This document shows positions 38,868-47,729 of a DNA stretch of 64,000 bases, in pieces. Origin of the DNA: Pseudofrankia saprophytica (GTDB lineage Bacteria; Actinomycetota; Actinomycetes; Frankiales; Frankiaceae); the NCBI RefSeq assembly GCF_000235425.2, contig NZ_KI912266.1, positions 3,100-67,099 on the forward strand, written 5' to 3'. The stretch's first letter is position 1; the number at the start of each line of letters is the position of its first letter. The notes beneath the pieces are model-generated. The model made no database searches, was not told the DNA's origin, and worked only from the letters and a program-made list of their open reading frames with translations. Position numbers and translations under genes: made by a program.

Positions 38868-39695
38868 TCACCCCTTGATGAAGGCGATCAGGTCCTCGGA
38901 GAACTCGGCGCTGTGGTCGCCGCACAGGCCGTGCGGCGCGCCCGGGTAGACCTTGAGCGTCGCGTCCTTGACGAGCTTCGCGGTCCGGTACGCCGAGGCG
39001 ACGATCGGGACGATCTGGTCGTCGTCGCCGTGCGCGACCAGGGTCGGGACGTCGAACTTCGCCAGGTCGTCGGTGAAGTCGGTCTCGGAGAACTGCTTGA
39101 CGCAGTCGTAGGCGGGCTTGAGACCCGCCTGCATGCTCATCAACCAGAACGCGTCGATGACGCCCTGGGACACGGCCGCGCCCGGCCGGTTGAAGCCGTA
39201 GAAGGGCGTGGCGAGGTCTCGGTAGAACTGGGACCGGTCCGCGAGCACGCCGGCCCGGATGCCGTCGAAGGCGTCGATGGGCAGGCCCTCCGGGTTGGCC
39301 TCGGTCTTCAGCATCAGCGGCGGGACGGCCCCGAGCAGGACCGCCTTCGCCACCCGGAAGGTCCCGTGCCGGCCGAGGTAGCGGGCGACCTCGCCACCGC
39401 CGGTGGAGTGGCCGACGTGGACGGCGTCGTGCAGGTCCAGCGTCGTCACCAGCTGCGCCAGGTCGTCGGCGTAGGTGTCCATGTCGTTGCCGGTCCAGGT
39501 CTGGGTGGACCGGCCGTGCCCGCGCCGGTCATGCGCGATCGCCCGGAACCCGGCGTCGGCGACGGCCTTCAGCTGGGAGTCCCAGGCGTCCGCGTTCAGC
39601 GGCCAGCCGTGGCTGAACACCACCGGCCGCGCCGAGGGCGCGCCCCAGTCCTTGTAGAAGATCTCGGCACCGTCGCTGGTCGTGATGAAGGGCAT
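38868..39695 (-). CDS. alpha/beta hydrolase (non-haem chloroperoxidase/esterase-like)
   Basis: A 275-residue alpha/beta hydrolase. Catalytic triad: Ser in GHSTGGGE (about residue 97), Asp in HGDDDQIVP (about 227), and His in GAPHGL (about 257). The N-terminus [16 protein letters not shown], the oxyanion [10 protein letters not shown] and DRRGHGRS match the family of cofactor-free haloperoxidases/aryl esterases. It is monocistronic and leftward, in the gap between F420 and sensor genes. The natural substrate is unknown. Halogenation activity of such enzymes is usually a side activity. Confidence 0.9.
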   Translation of the reverse strand: MPFITTSDGAEIFYKDWGAPSARPVVFSHGWPLNADAWDSQLKAVADAGFRAIAHDRRGHGRSTQTWTGNDMDTYADDLAQLVTTLDLHDAVHVGHSTGGGEVARYLGRHGTFRVAKAVLLGAVPPLMLKTEANPEGLPIDAFDGIRAGVLADRSQFYRDLATPFYGFNRPGAAVSQGVIDAFWLMSMQAGLKPAYDCVKQFSETDFTDDLAKFDVPTLVAHGDDDQIVPIVASAYRTAKLVKDATLKVYPGAPHGLCGDHSAEFSEDLIAFIKG

Positions 39696-39803
39696 GATCT
39701 TCCTCCCGGAGATGGCGTGGAGATCGGCCGGGCAGGCGTCACCGGCGACGTCCAGGTATCTGCCCGCTCCGTCTCGGGCGGCAACCCCGCCCAGCCATCC
39801 CCC

Positions 39804-41297
39804 TCAGACCGGCGGGCCGAGCGGTGTCGGCTGGGCGCGCGGGAGGCTGACCTGGAAGCGGGTGTCGCCGGGCACGGAGCTGACGACGCGCAGATCGCCG
39901 TGGTGCTTGTTGACGACGATCCGCCAGGAGATGTCCAGCCCAAGACCGGTGCCCTCGCCGACGGGCTTGGTGGTGAAGAAGGGCTCGAAGATGCGGCCGA
40001 CAACGTCGGCCGGGATGCCGGGGCCGGTGTCGCCGATCTCGACCGTGATGGACTCGTCGTCGCCCCAGGTACGCAGCGTCAGCGTGCCGGTGCCGCCCAT
40101 CGCCGAGACGGCGTTGTCGATCAGGTTCGTCCAGACCTGGTTCAGCTCGGCGGCGTAGACCGCGATCGGCGCCAGGGTGCGGTCGAAGTCCTTCACGACC
40201 TGGATGCCGTCGCCGATCTTGCGCCCGAGCATGACCAGCGTGCTCTTGAGCAGGTCGTGGATGTCAACGGTCTGGAACGGGGCACGGTCGAGCTGGGAGT
40301 ACTGCTTGGCCGCGCCCACGAGCGTGGACACCCGGGTCGTCGAGTCCTCGATCTCGTTCATGAGCAGCTCGGTCTCGACGGTGTAGCCCAGCCAGCGGAC
40401 CGCGCTCGACAGGTGCTCGCCGCCCACCAGCTCGGCGACCTGGTCAAGCCAGCCGATGTCGAGGCCCGCCTGCACGAACACCGGCGCGACGTCCCAGCCG
40501 AAGTCGATGCTGTGCTCGTCGAACCAGTCGCCCAGCTCGTCCTCACGGTCACTCGCCTCCAGCGGCGAGAGCGTCGGCGCCTTGGCGACCCGTTCCGCCG
40601 CCTCCTCCTGCAGGCGGATGAGCGTGCTCAGCACCGCCTTGTCGTACAGGCCGTCGGCGATGAGGCTGAGCTTGTGCCGCATGCCGGCGACCCGCTCGCG
40701 CAGGCCCGCCGTCGCCCGTACGGCGGCGGCCGCCGGGTTGTTGAGCTCGTGCGTCAGGCCCGCCGACAGCGCGCCGAGGGCGAGCAGCCGTTCACGCTGC
40801 CCGACGGTCTCCTGGAGATTGCGCAGCCCGAAGAACAGGCCCTCCAGCAGGTGCACGGCCATCGGGAACCAGTCACGCATGAGGAACGAGAACTGGTCGG
40901 CGTCGAGCACGAAGAACCGCGCCGGCCGGACCGCCCGTAGCGACTGCGGGTAGGTCTGCGGGACCCGGTCGCCCAGGTACGCGTTCCAGGCACCGCCGTA
41001 GACGCCCCGGTGGTCGGTCCGGCTGATCTCGACGTCCACGCCCTGGACCCGCTTGATGACGGAGACCTCGCCCTCGAGCAGGATCACGAACAGCTCCGCC
41101 GGCTCGCCTTCGACGATCACCATTCCCGACTCGGCCTCGATGACCCGGCCCCGCTCGCACAGCCAGGCGAGTTGGTCGTCGGTGAGCTTCTCGAACAGGA
41201 ACAGCGTCCGCAGCTCGTCAACGCTGCACGGCAGCCCGCCGACCGCAGGCGACGCGGTCTGGGCCGTGGCGCCCTGGGACGCCTGGTCCGCGCTCAT
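39804..41297 (-). CDS. sensor histidine kinase with N-terminal cNMP-binding domain
   Basis: A 497-residue soluble kinase. Residues ~30-140 are a cyclic-nucleotide-binding/CAP-like domain (LFLFEKLTDDQLAWLCERG, GMVIVEGEPAELFVILLEGEVSV). The H-box is LSAGLTHELNNP with phospho-acceptor His183. An atypical helical spacer of ~120 residues follows. The ATPase domain has NQVWTNLIDNAVSAM (N box), DTGPGIP (G1) and GEGTGLGL (G2). No membrane helices are present. ATG 41297 overlaps the stop of the receiver-flavoprotein gene, whose receiver domain is its obvious partner. The pair probably monitors a nucleotide or redox signal. Confidence 0.92.
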   Translation of the reverse strand: MSADQASQGATAQTASPAVGGLPCSVDELRTLFLFEKLTDDQLAWLCERGRVIEAESGMVIVEGEPAELFVILLEGEVSVIKRVQGVDVEISRTDHRGVYGGAWNAYLGDRVPQTYPQSLRAVRPARFFVLDADQFSFLMRDWFPMAVHLLEGLFFGLRNLQETVGQRERLLALGALSAGLTHELNNPAAAAVRATAGLRERVAGMRHKLSLIADGLYDKAVLSTLIRLQEEAAERVAKAPTLSPLEASDREDELGDWFDEHSIDFGWDVAPVFVQAGLDIGWLDQVAELVGGEHLSSAVRWLGYTVETELLMNEIEDSTTRVSTLVGAAKQYSQLDRAPFQTVDIHDLLKSTLVMLGRKIGDGIQVVKDFDRTLAPIAVYAAELNQVWTNLIDNAVSAMGGTGTLTLRTWGDDESITVEIGDTGPGIPADVVGRIFEPFFTTKPVGEGTGLGLDISWRIVVNKHHGDLRVVSSVPGDTRFQVSLPRAQPTPLGPPV

Positions 41298-43114
41298 GCG
41301 AGGTACCTGTGCACGAGCGCGATGGCCATCGCGCCCTCGCCGACCGCCGAGGCGACTCGTTTCACTGACTCCGACCGTGCGTCTCCGGCCACGAACACCC
41401 CCGGCAGGCTGGTTTCCAGGTGATATGGGTCCCGGTCGAGCGTCCAGCCGCGCGGGCGCCGCCCGTCGACGACCAGATCCGGACCGGTGATGACGAAGCC
41501 GTGCGCGTCGCGCTCGACGGTGCCATCGAGCCAGTCGGTACGCGGCTCGGCGCCGATGAAGACGAACAGCCGGCTGGCCGGGACCGTCTCGGTCGCGCCC
41601 GTCGAGCTGTCGCGAAGGGTGAGGGTGCCCAGATGCTCGTCACCCTCGCCTCCGATCACCTCCGTACAGGTCCGCACGGTGATGTTCGCGATCCTGGCGA
41701 TCTGCTCGATCAGGTAGTGCGACATCGAGGCCTGCAGCGACCGGCCGCGCACCAGCATCGTCACCGACCGAGCGTGCCGGGCGAGGTAGACCGCCGCCTG
41801 GCCGGCCGAGTTGGCCGCGCCGACGACGTAGACGTCCTCGCCGGCGCAGCCGGCGGCCTCGGTGAGCGCGGAGCCGTAGAACACCCCGCGGCCGGTCAGC
41901 CGGTCGAGCCCGGACGCCGGCAGCTGGCGGTAGGCGACGCCGGTGGCCAGGACGACGGTGTGCGCGCCGAGCTCCCCGCCGTCGGCGAAGCGGACCATGC
42001 GGGTGTTGCCCGCCGTCCGCAGCCCGACGACCTCGCGGGCGGTGATCACCTCCGCCTGGAACTTGACGGCCTGGCGGCGCGCCCGGTCGGTGAGCTGCGC
42101 GCCGGACACACCGTCGGGGAAGCCCAGGTAGTTCTCGATCCGGGAGCTCTGCCCGGCCTGGCCGCCGGTGGCCGTGCGTTCGATGAGCACGGTCTTGAGG
42201 CCCTCGGACGCCGCGTACACCGCCGAGCCGAGGCCGGCCGGCCCGCCGCCGATGATGATGACGTCGTAGAAGTCCTCGCACGGGGTGGTGCTCAGCCCGA
42301 CCTCGGCGGCGATCTGGGCGTCGGTCGGGTTGACGAGCGCGGTCCCACCCGGCGTCACGACCACCGGCAGCGCGACGGTGTGGCCGTTCGCCGCCGCACC
42401 GTTCGGGCTCCCGCCCCCGACCGCGGGCAGGTCGGTGTCCGCGAGGGCGGCGGTGTCCGCGGAGGCGTAGGTGTCGGCGGCCACGGGGATGGGGGTGTCC
42501 GCGGTGGCGGCGGCGAGCAGGCGGCGGCCCTCCGGCTCGTCCGCGAGATACCACCGGTAGGGCACCTGGTTGCGGGCGAGGAACTCGCGGACCTCGTACG
42601 ACCGGGAGGACCACCGGTCGCCGACGACCCGGGTCTCCAGCACCGGCCGGCGCTCCGATCGGTTCCAGGCGTCCAGCAGCGCGTCGATGACCGGGTAGAG
42701 CTTCTCCTCCGGCGGGTTCCACGGCTTGAGCAGGTAGTAGTCGAGATCGACGACGTTGATGGCCTCGATGGCCGCGTTGGTGTCCGCGTAGGCGGTCAGC
42801 AGCACCCGCTTCGCGTCCGGGTACAGGTCCATCGCCTGCTCGAGGAACTGGATGCCGTCGAGCTGGGGCATCCGGTAGTCGGCGACCAGCACGGCGACGT
42901 GGCCGCCGCGCAGCTTCATCTCGCGCAGGGTGTCGAGTGCCTGCGGGCCCGACTCCGCCCGCACGATCCGGCACTGTTCGCCGTAGCGGCGGCGCAGGTC
43001 GCGGGCGACCGCGCGGGAGACGCTCGGGTCGTCGTCGACGGTCAGGATCGCCGGCCGGCTCGCGCCGGCCGGCGCCGGAGCGGTGGCCATGGCGGTGGTC
43101 ACGGTCTCGGTCAC
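41294..43114 (-). CDS. response-regulator receiver domain fused to TrxR-like flavoprotein
   Basis: A 606-residue fusion. Residues ~21-150 form a receiver domain with phospho-acceptor Asp79 (VLVADYRMPQLDG), Thr in LLTAYAD and Lys in LLKPWNP. Residues ~158-205 resemble a glutaredoxin/thioredoxin-like segment (LETRVVGDRWSSRSYEVREF). Residues ~283-606 form a thioredoxin-reductase-like FAD/NADPH module (VIIIGGGPAGLGSA, TGGQAGQSSRIENYLGF, GVFVAGDAR). The redox CxxC expected after GRGV is absent (GRGVFYGSALTEAAGC), so it is unlikely to reduce thioredoxin classically. It overlaps both neighbours by four bases. Phosphorylation may switch its electron-transfer activity (inference). Confidence 0.92.
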   Translation of the reverse strand: MTETVTTAMATAPAPAGASRPAILTVDDDPSVSRAVARDLRRRYGEQCRIVRAESGPQALDTLREMKLRGGHVAVLVADYRMPQLDGIQFLEQAMDLYPDAKRVLLTAYADTNAAIEAINVVDLDYYLLKPWNPPEEKLYPVIDALLDAWNRSERRPVLETRVVGDRWSSRSYEVREFLARNQVPYRWYLADEPEGRRLLAAATADTPIPVAADTYASADTAALADTDLPAVGGGSPNGAAANGHTVALPVVVTPGGTALVNPTDAQIAAEVGLSTTPCEDFYDVIIIGGGPAGLGSAVYAASEGLKTVLIERTATGGQAGQSSRIENYLGFPDGVSGAQLTDRARRQAVKFQAEVITAREVVGLRTAGNTRMVRFADGGELGAHTVVLATGVAYRQLPASGLDRLTGRGVFYGSALTEAAGCAGEDVYVVGAANSAGQAAVYLARHARSVTMLVRGRSLQASMSHYLIEQIARIANITVRTCTEVIGGEGDEHLGTLTLRDSSTGATETVPASRLFVFIGAEPRTDWLDGTVERDAHGFVITGPDLVVDGRRPRGWTLDRDPYHLETSLPGVFVAGDARSESVKRVASAVGEGAMAIALVHRYLA

Positions 43115-43584
43115 GCTCGGTCCCCCTGGCGCAGGCGGCCAAGGCCGGTGGTCGCGGCCGAGCGGGCCCGGCCGAGGATCGCGTGCCCGGCGGCCACGGC
43201 GCGGGTTGCGGCCGAGTCCTCCGAGCCGGGTGCCCGGTGCCAGCGCACGGCGAGCTCGGCCCGGGTGCCGAACCGCTCCAGATGGCGCCCGACGACGTAC
43301 TCGACCTCGCCCAGGGCGGGCTTGGTCGGCGCCTCGGCGGCCAGCGTGAGCACGTCGTCGCCGCTGGTCAGCAGGCAGCTGCCGCCGCCCGCGAGCACGA
43401 GCCGGGTGCCGCCGTTCTCGTTGCGCACCTCACAGCGGTGACCGAGGTGCGAGGCGAGCTGTTTGGCGTATCGGGCCGGCGTGGCGGTGGCGACGTCGGC
43501 GCGGGAGGTGAACTCGGCGCCGCTGGCGCCGCCGGTGGGCCCGGCGCCGGGGGCGTCATCGCTGAACACGGAACCAGAAGACAT
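43111..43584 (-). CDS. DUF2218 family protein
   Basis: A 157-residue protein whose core (residues ~25-120) matches DUF2218: RADVATATPARYAKQLASHLG, NGGTRLVLAGGGSCLLTSGDD and GEVEYVVGRHLERFG. The family is small, cytosolic and of unknown function, often next to redox or siderophore-related genes. ATG 43584 is chosen because a longer start would add a non-conserved Pro-rich leader. The stop overlaps the receiver-flavoprotein start (ATGA), so it is the first gene of a three-gene operon with that protein and the histidine kinase and may share their redox role. Confidence 0.82.
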   Translation of the reverse strand: MSSGSVFSDDAPGAGPTGGASGAEFTSRADVATATPARYAKQLASHLGHRCEVRNENGGTRLVLAGGGSCLLTSGDDVLTLAAEAPTKPALGEVEYVVGRHLERFGTRAELAVRWHRAPGSEDSAATRAVAAGHAILGRARSAATTGLGRLRQGDRA

Positions 43585-44000
43585 ATATGGAGATCCTGAG
43601 GGGCCTGGAAGGTCGGGACTGCCTGGCACGCGCGGGATGCTGGTCACGGTCGACTCCATGCTCGGGCCGGCCGCCGGGGCAGGCGGCCGCGGGGGAACGC
43701 CCCGACCCACTGCTCCCGGACCGGCGGAAAACAACCCGGCACCTATGAGCATAGATATCCAACGGCCGGGCCACCCGGTCAAACGCGTCCCGCGGCCGGC
43801 CAGCCGAGCCGGAGGCTCGCCGCGCAATCAGCCCGACTGCTCCAGATGTCCGCCTGTCCGAGGCACCGATGTCCGCGGCCCGGGCCGGGCGACCAGCGGG
43901 AACGGGTTGTCCGCGCACGTCCGGGTACCTCGGCCAGGAATCCAAACCGGTAGCGCAGCGTCGCAATCCGGATACAGAAGGACGAGGGAGGCGAACCGAT
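43585..44000. other. 416-bp divergent intergenic region
   Basis: Between the DUF2218 operon and the aquaporin gene. It holds the promoters of both. A short direct repeat GATGTCCGC occurs at about 43845 and 43870. No gene supported. Confidence 0.4.
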
Positions 44001-45068
44001 GTGAGCGCGATCGCGCGGACGGCCGCGAGAGCCACGACGGCCGGGCAGGCGAAACCGGACGAGGCCGCACGAACATGGTTAAGGCCCTGCGTCGCGGAGG
44101 GGATCGGCACGTTCTTCCTGGTGCTCGGCGGCGTCGGCACGGCCGTGCTCGCCGGCGGCTTCATGGGGGCGCTCGGGGTCGCGCTCGCCTTCGGCCTGAC
44201 CCTGCTCGTACTGGTCTATGTGATCGGCCCGGTCTCCGGCTGCCATGTGAACCCGGCGGTGACGGTCGGCCTGTGCGCGGCACGCAAGATCACGCCCAAG
44301 CTCGCCGGCGCCTACATCGTCGCGCAGTGCCTGGGCGCGATCCTCGCCGCGGCGACGGTCTGGCTGATCGCCGACTCCGGGCCGTTCGGCTACTCAGCCG
44401 GGGCGCAGGGCCTCGGCGCGAACGGGTACGGCGTGCACTCGCCCAGCGGCTTCGGCCTCGGCGGGGCGTTCCTGGCGGAGCTGGTCCTCACCGGCCTGCT
44501 CGTGTTCACCGTGCTCGGCGCGACCCACGTCCAGGCCCCGGTCGGTTTCGCCGGCATCGCGATCGGCTTCGTGCTGACCGTCGGCAACCTGGTCGCGATC
44601 CCGATCGACAACGCGTCGATCAACCCGGCGCGCAGCCTGGGCCCGGCGGTGTTCGCCGGCGGGTGGGCACTCGGCCAGCTGTGGCTGTTCATCGTCGCGC
44701 CGCTCATCGGGGCGCTGCTCGCGGCGGCCATCCATCTGGCGTTGCGGCCTGGGCCGCGGGTCCGCACGTCGACGGCCTTCCGGGCGCTGCCGGAGGAGTC
44801 CGCGTACCGACTCGCGCAGGAGGCGGCGCGGCTCGAGGGTGTGCGGCTGTCGCTGGAGGACCTGATCCGGATACCGGTCGGCGGCCCGCACCGGCCGGAC
44901 GCACGGCGCGAGCCGGTCGCGTCGACGGCGCGGGCGCGGTCGGACGGGGCTGCCTCAGACCTCTATCCGGACGACCAGCCCAGGGGCGACACGAGGATGT
45001 CCCGCGCGGACCGGCCCGGCACGGACCAATCCAGCGCCGACCGATCCGACCGATTCGGCGGGCGCTAG
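44001..45068 (+). CDS. MIP family channel (aquaporin Z-like)
   Basis: A 355-residue membrane channel with six helices and two NPA half-helices: HVNPAVTVG (84-86) and SINPARSLGPA (208-210, followed by the selectivity Arg211). By alignment with AqpZ in mind, the positions usually His and Thr in the water-selective filter appear as Asn (VGNLVAIP) and Ala (NASINPAR), so selectivity may differ. The C-terminal ~120 residues form a long hydrophilic tail with PxDQPRGD/SADRSDR-like composition, unusual for bacterial MIPs (about 230 residues). GTG 44001 is chosen because of GGGAGG nine bases upstream. ATG 43869 would add 44 non-conserved residues. Confidence 0.92.
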   Translation: MSAIARTAARATTAGQAKPDEAARTWLRPCVAEGIGTFFLVLGGVGTAVLAGGFMGALGVALAFGLTLLVLVYVIGPVSGCHVNPAVTVGLCAARKITPKLAGAYIVAQCLGAILAAATVWLIADSGPFGYSAGAQGLGANGYGVHSPSGFGLGGAFLAELVLTGLLVFTVLGATHVQAPVGFAGIAIGFVLTVGNLVAIPIDNASINPARSLGPAVFAGGWALGQLWLFIVAPLIGALLAAAIHLALRPGPRVRTSTAFRALPEESAYRLAQEAARLEGVRLSLEDLIRIPVGGPHRPDARREPVASTARARSDGAASDLYPDDQPRGDTRMSRADRPGTDQSSADRSDRFGGR

Positions 45069-45115
45069 GGACGCGAGGCGAAGTACCAGCTCACGCGGCC
45101 GGGCCCCGATCCTGA

Positions 45116-45173
45116 GGCTCGGCCGCCGGGCTGGGGCTTGGCCACCGGGCCGAGGGCTTGGCCACCGGGCCGG
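45116..45173. repeat. 20-bp tandem repeat between convergent genes
   Basis: GGGCTTGGCCACCGGGCCGA-type units at 45134-45153 and 45154-45173, with a decayed copy before them. Confidence 0.8.
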
Positions 45174-45191
45174 AGGCGCGGGAGGAGGCGG

Positions 45192-46556
45192 TCAGGAGGC
45201 TCTGGGTTCCCGCTGGGAGGGTTCCTGCTGGGGACGCGGCCACGCCGGGTCCCGCAGGGGCCGCACCGGGGGGAAGTACTCGCGCCTGGCGGGGACGCTG
45301 ACCAGCTCCCGCTCTGGATAGCGCACGGCGGTGAGCGCGCCGCCGAAGCAGCAGCCGGTGTCCAGGCACAGGGTGTTGTTCACCCATTCGTGCTCGTCCG
45401 CCGGGGTGTGACCGTAAAGCACCATCGCCCGGCCGCGGTAATCCTCCGCCCACGGTAACCGGACCGGCAACCCGTACTCGTCGCGTTCCCCGGTGGTGTC
45501 ACCGAAGAGCGCGAACGCCAGCACCCGGCCGGAGTCGCGGCCGTGGTAGGCCTCCTTCAGCCCCGCGTGGGCGACGACCAGGGCGCCGCCGTCCAGCACC
45601 AGGTGCCCGGCGAGCCGGGCGCAGAAAGCGAACGCCTCGGCGAGGAACCCTTCCGGCTCCGCGACCAGCAGCTCCAGGGTACGGGCGAGGTTCCGGCCGA
45701 CCTTCACCCGGCCGCCCGGACCGGCTCCCCGCAACGCCCTGACCAGCTTGTGCTCGTGGTTGCCCGCGACGGCGAGCGCGTCGCCGGTCGCGGCCATGCC
45801 CATCGCGAGGCGCAGCACGCCGGCCGGGTCCGGCCCACGGTCGATGAGGTCGCCGACGAAGACGACGCGCCGACCGGCCGGATGGCGCGCGCCGACCGGC
45901 CGGCCCGCCTCGTCCCGGTGCAGGACGTAGCCGAGCCGGTCGAGCAGCTCCTCGAGCTCCTCGCGGCAGCCGTGCACGTCGCCGATGACGTCGAACGGCC
46001 CGTGCTCGTCGCGCCGGTCGACCGCCGACCGCCGGGTGGCGACAGTGGCGGCGTCCACCTCGGCGGCCGAGCGCAGCACGTGGACGGCCGCGAACCCGTC
46101 GCCGGCGAGCGTGGGAACGCCTGCGCGCAGCTGGGCGTACTGGCGCCTGACCACCCCGGCGGCGACGGGCCGGCTGGCCCGCTCCCCCGCGCGGCGGACG
46201 CACAGCTGTTCGGGCAGGTCGAGCACGACCGCGACGGCCGGGACGTCGTACTCCGCCGCGAGCTCCAGCAACGGACGGCGCGCCGCCGGCTCGACGTTGG
46301 TGGCGTCCACGACGGTCAGCAGACCCCTGGCCAGCCGGTGCCGGATGACCAGGTGCGCCACCTCGAACGCGGCCTGGGTCGCCGACTGGTCACGCTCGTC
46401 GTCGGCGACCATCGCCCGGCAGGCGTCCGACGACACGACCTGGGCGGGCCGGAAGTGCCGGGCCGCGAAGGCCGACTTCCCGCTGCCGGCGATGCCGACC
46501 AGGACGACCAGGCACAGCGCCGGCACGTACAGCGGTTCGGGCAGCGGATCGGACAC
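45192..46556 (-). CDS. Pnkp-like polynucleotide kinase-phosphatase lacking the ligase domain
   Basis: A 454-residue protein with the first two modules of bacterial Pnkp. Residues ~10-175 are a 5'-polynucleotide kinase (P-loop GIAGSGKS 21-28, SSDACRAMVADDERDQSAT substrate segment, R-containing lid). Residues ~186-430 are a metallophosphoesterase with GDVHG (192-196), GDLIDRGP (235-242), GNHE (265-268), VVAHAGLKE and YGHTP. Full-length Pnkp is ~850 residues and adds a C-terminal nucleotidyltransferase, usually with Hen1 next door. Both are absent here. It could heal 5'-OH and 2',3'-cyclic phosphate ends of RNA or DNA for another ligase. Both active sites look intact. Confidence 0.85.
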   Translation of the reverse strand: MSDPLPEPLYVPALCLVVLVGIAGSGKSAFAARHFRPAQVVSSDACRAMVADDERDQSATQAAFEVAHLVIRHRLARGLLTVVDATNVEPAARRPLLELAAEYDVPAVAVVLDLPEQLCVRRAGERASRPVAAGVVRRQYAQLRAGVPTLAGDGFAAVHVLRSAAEVDAATVATRRSAVDRRDEHGPFDVIGDVHGCREELEELLDRLGYVLHRDEAGRPVGARHPAGRRVVFVGDLIDRGPDPAGVLRLAMGMAATGDALAVAGNHEHKLVRALRGAGPGGRVKVGRNLARTLELLVAEPEGFLAEAFAFCARLAGHLVLDGGALVVAHAGLKEAYHGRDSGRVLAFALFGDTTGERDEYGLPVRLPWAEDYRGRAMVLYGHTPADEHEWVNNTLCLDTGCCFGGALTAVRYPERELVSVPARREYFPPVRPLRDPAWPRPQQEPSQREPRAS

Positions 46557-46661
46557 GTCCCTATTGTTCCCGAGCGCCGCGCGCCGATTCCGCCCGCTGG
46601 AATACCCGGCTGCCCGTTGGTGCCCGGCGCGGTCACGCCCTCGGGGGCCGGGCTGCCCGGA

Positions 46662-47525
46662 TCACGCCGGCCCGGCGGAGCGCGACCTGGCGGCGAAGGC
46701 GGCGATCAGCTCTCGCGAGGCCTCCGGGGCCGCCGCCACCCGCTCGGCGCCGCCGAGGCCGGCGACGTAGATCTCCACCTCGGTGGGCTCCTCGATGAAC
46801 CGCGGCATGCCGAGCCGCTCGGCATAGGCGACGGGCCCGAGGTCCTGGTCATCGAAGCCGAACACGGTGAAGGCGACGCCTTCGGCGCCGTGCGCCGGCG
46901 CCGTGAACGGGATGACCCGCACCGCCACGCCTGGCGTCTCGACGCGGCGAAGGATGTGGTCCCACTGCCCGGCCATCACCTCGGGGCCACCGATCACCCG
47001 GTGGAGCACAGCCTCGTCCAGGAGCACGGTCAGCAGGGGCGGCCGCTCACGGTCGAGCAGGCGCTGGCGGCGCAGGCGCAGCGCGACCCGGCGGTCCCAC
47101 GCCTCGGCTCTCGCGCCCCTCACCGCGCCGAACAGCGCGCTGGCGTAGTCGGGGGTCTGCAACAGGCCGGGAACGACGGAGGTGCTGTGCACCCGGATGC
47201 TGGTGGCGCCGTCCTCCAGCCCGAAGAACGTGGCGGAGCCGGCCGGGAACAGGTCCATGTACTCCTGCCACCACTCTCGGCCGCGGGCCTGTCTGACCAG
47301 TTCCTCCAGATCCCGGCGCTCGGCCTCGTCGACCTCGACCAGACTCACGATCGCCGCCAGGTCCTGGATACGAATGCCGGAGATGCCGGTCTCCATCCGG
47401 CTGACCTTCGCCGCGGAGCACTCCAGCCCGCGGGCCAGCTCCTCGATCGTCAGCCCAGACCGTTGCCGGTACCGCCGGACGCCCTGCGCGAGCCGCCGAC
47501 GGGCGACGACCACGTTCGTCGCCAT
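46662..47525 (-). CDS. XRE-family regulator with DUF5753 domain
   Basis: A 287-residue regulator common in actinomycetes. The Cro/CI helix-turn-helix is at residues ~10-65 (RRYRQRSGLTIEELARGLEC, SAAKVSRMETG). DUF5753 fills about 95-280 (FFGLEDGATSIRVHSTSVVPGLLQTPDYASAL, quoted here in parts as VVPGLLQTPDYA). Such genes often sit beside a small DUF397 gene, but the 105 bases after its stop are too short for one and I see none. GGAGG lies about nine bases before ATG 47525. It is divergent from recQ. In Streptomyces relatives act in developmental control (family knowledge). Confidence 0.9.
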   Translation of the reverse strand: MATNVVVARRRLAQGVRRYRQRSGLTIEELARGLECSAAKVSRMETGISGIRIQDLAAIVSLVEVDEAERRDLEELVRQARGREWWQEYMDLFPAGSATFFGLEDGATSIRVHSTSVVPGLLQTPDYASALFGAVRGARAEAWDRRVALRLRRQRLLDRERPPLLTVLLDEAVLHRVIGGPEVMAGQWDHILRRVETPGVAVRVIPFTAPAHGAEGVAFTVFGFDDQDLGPVAYAERLGMPRFIEEPTEVEIYVAGLGGAERVAAAPEASRELIAAFAARSRSAGPA

Positions 47526-47599
47526 GACGAAGCCTCCAACTCCCCCACCACAGCCTTTTCCTACCCCGTGGGCCGATCCAGGCACCGGCAGCGTACTTC

Positions 47600-47640
47600 G
47601 CACCGAAATTTGTAAGTTGCAATTTGACGCTCGGATCGCC
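47600..47640. promoter_or_regulatory. AT-rich patch between XRE gene and recQ
   Basis: AAATTTGTAAGTTGCAATTT (47606-47625) stands out from the GC-rich surroundings, with AAATT/AATTT inverted ends. Possible promoter or operator in the divergent region. Confidence 0.35.
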
Positions 47641-47729
47641 GTGGCGAGGCCGGCGGCCGGAGCCCTCTGGTTGTCCACAGCCGGGACGGCGCGGGCGACC
47701 TTGTCGCAGCGGCCTCCTACAGTGGCCGG

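Noticed and set aside
41294-43114. Ordinary thioredoxin reductase
   Set aside because: The redox CxxC is missing and a receiver domain is fused at the N-terminus, so the plain name would mislead.
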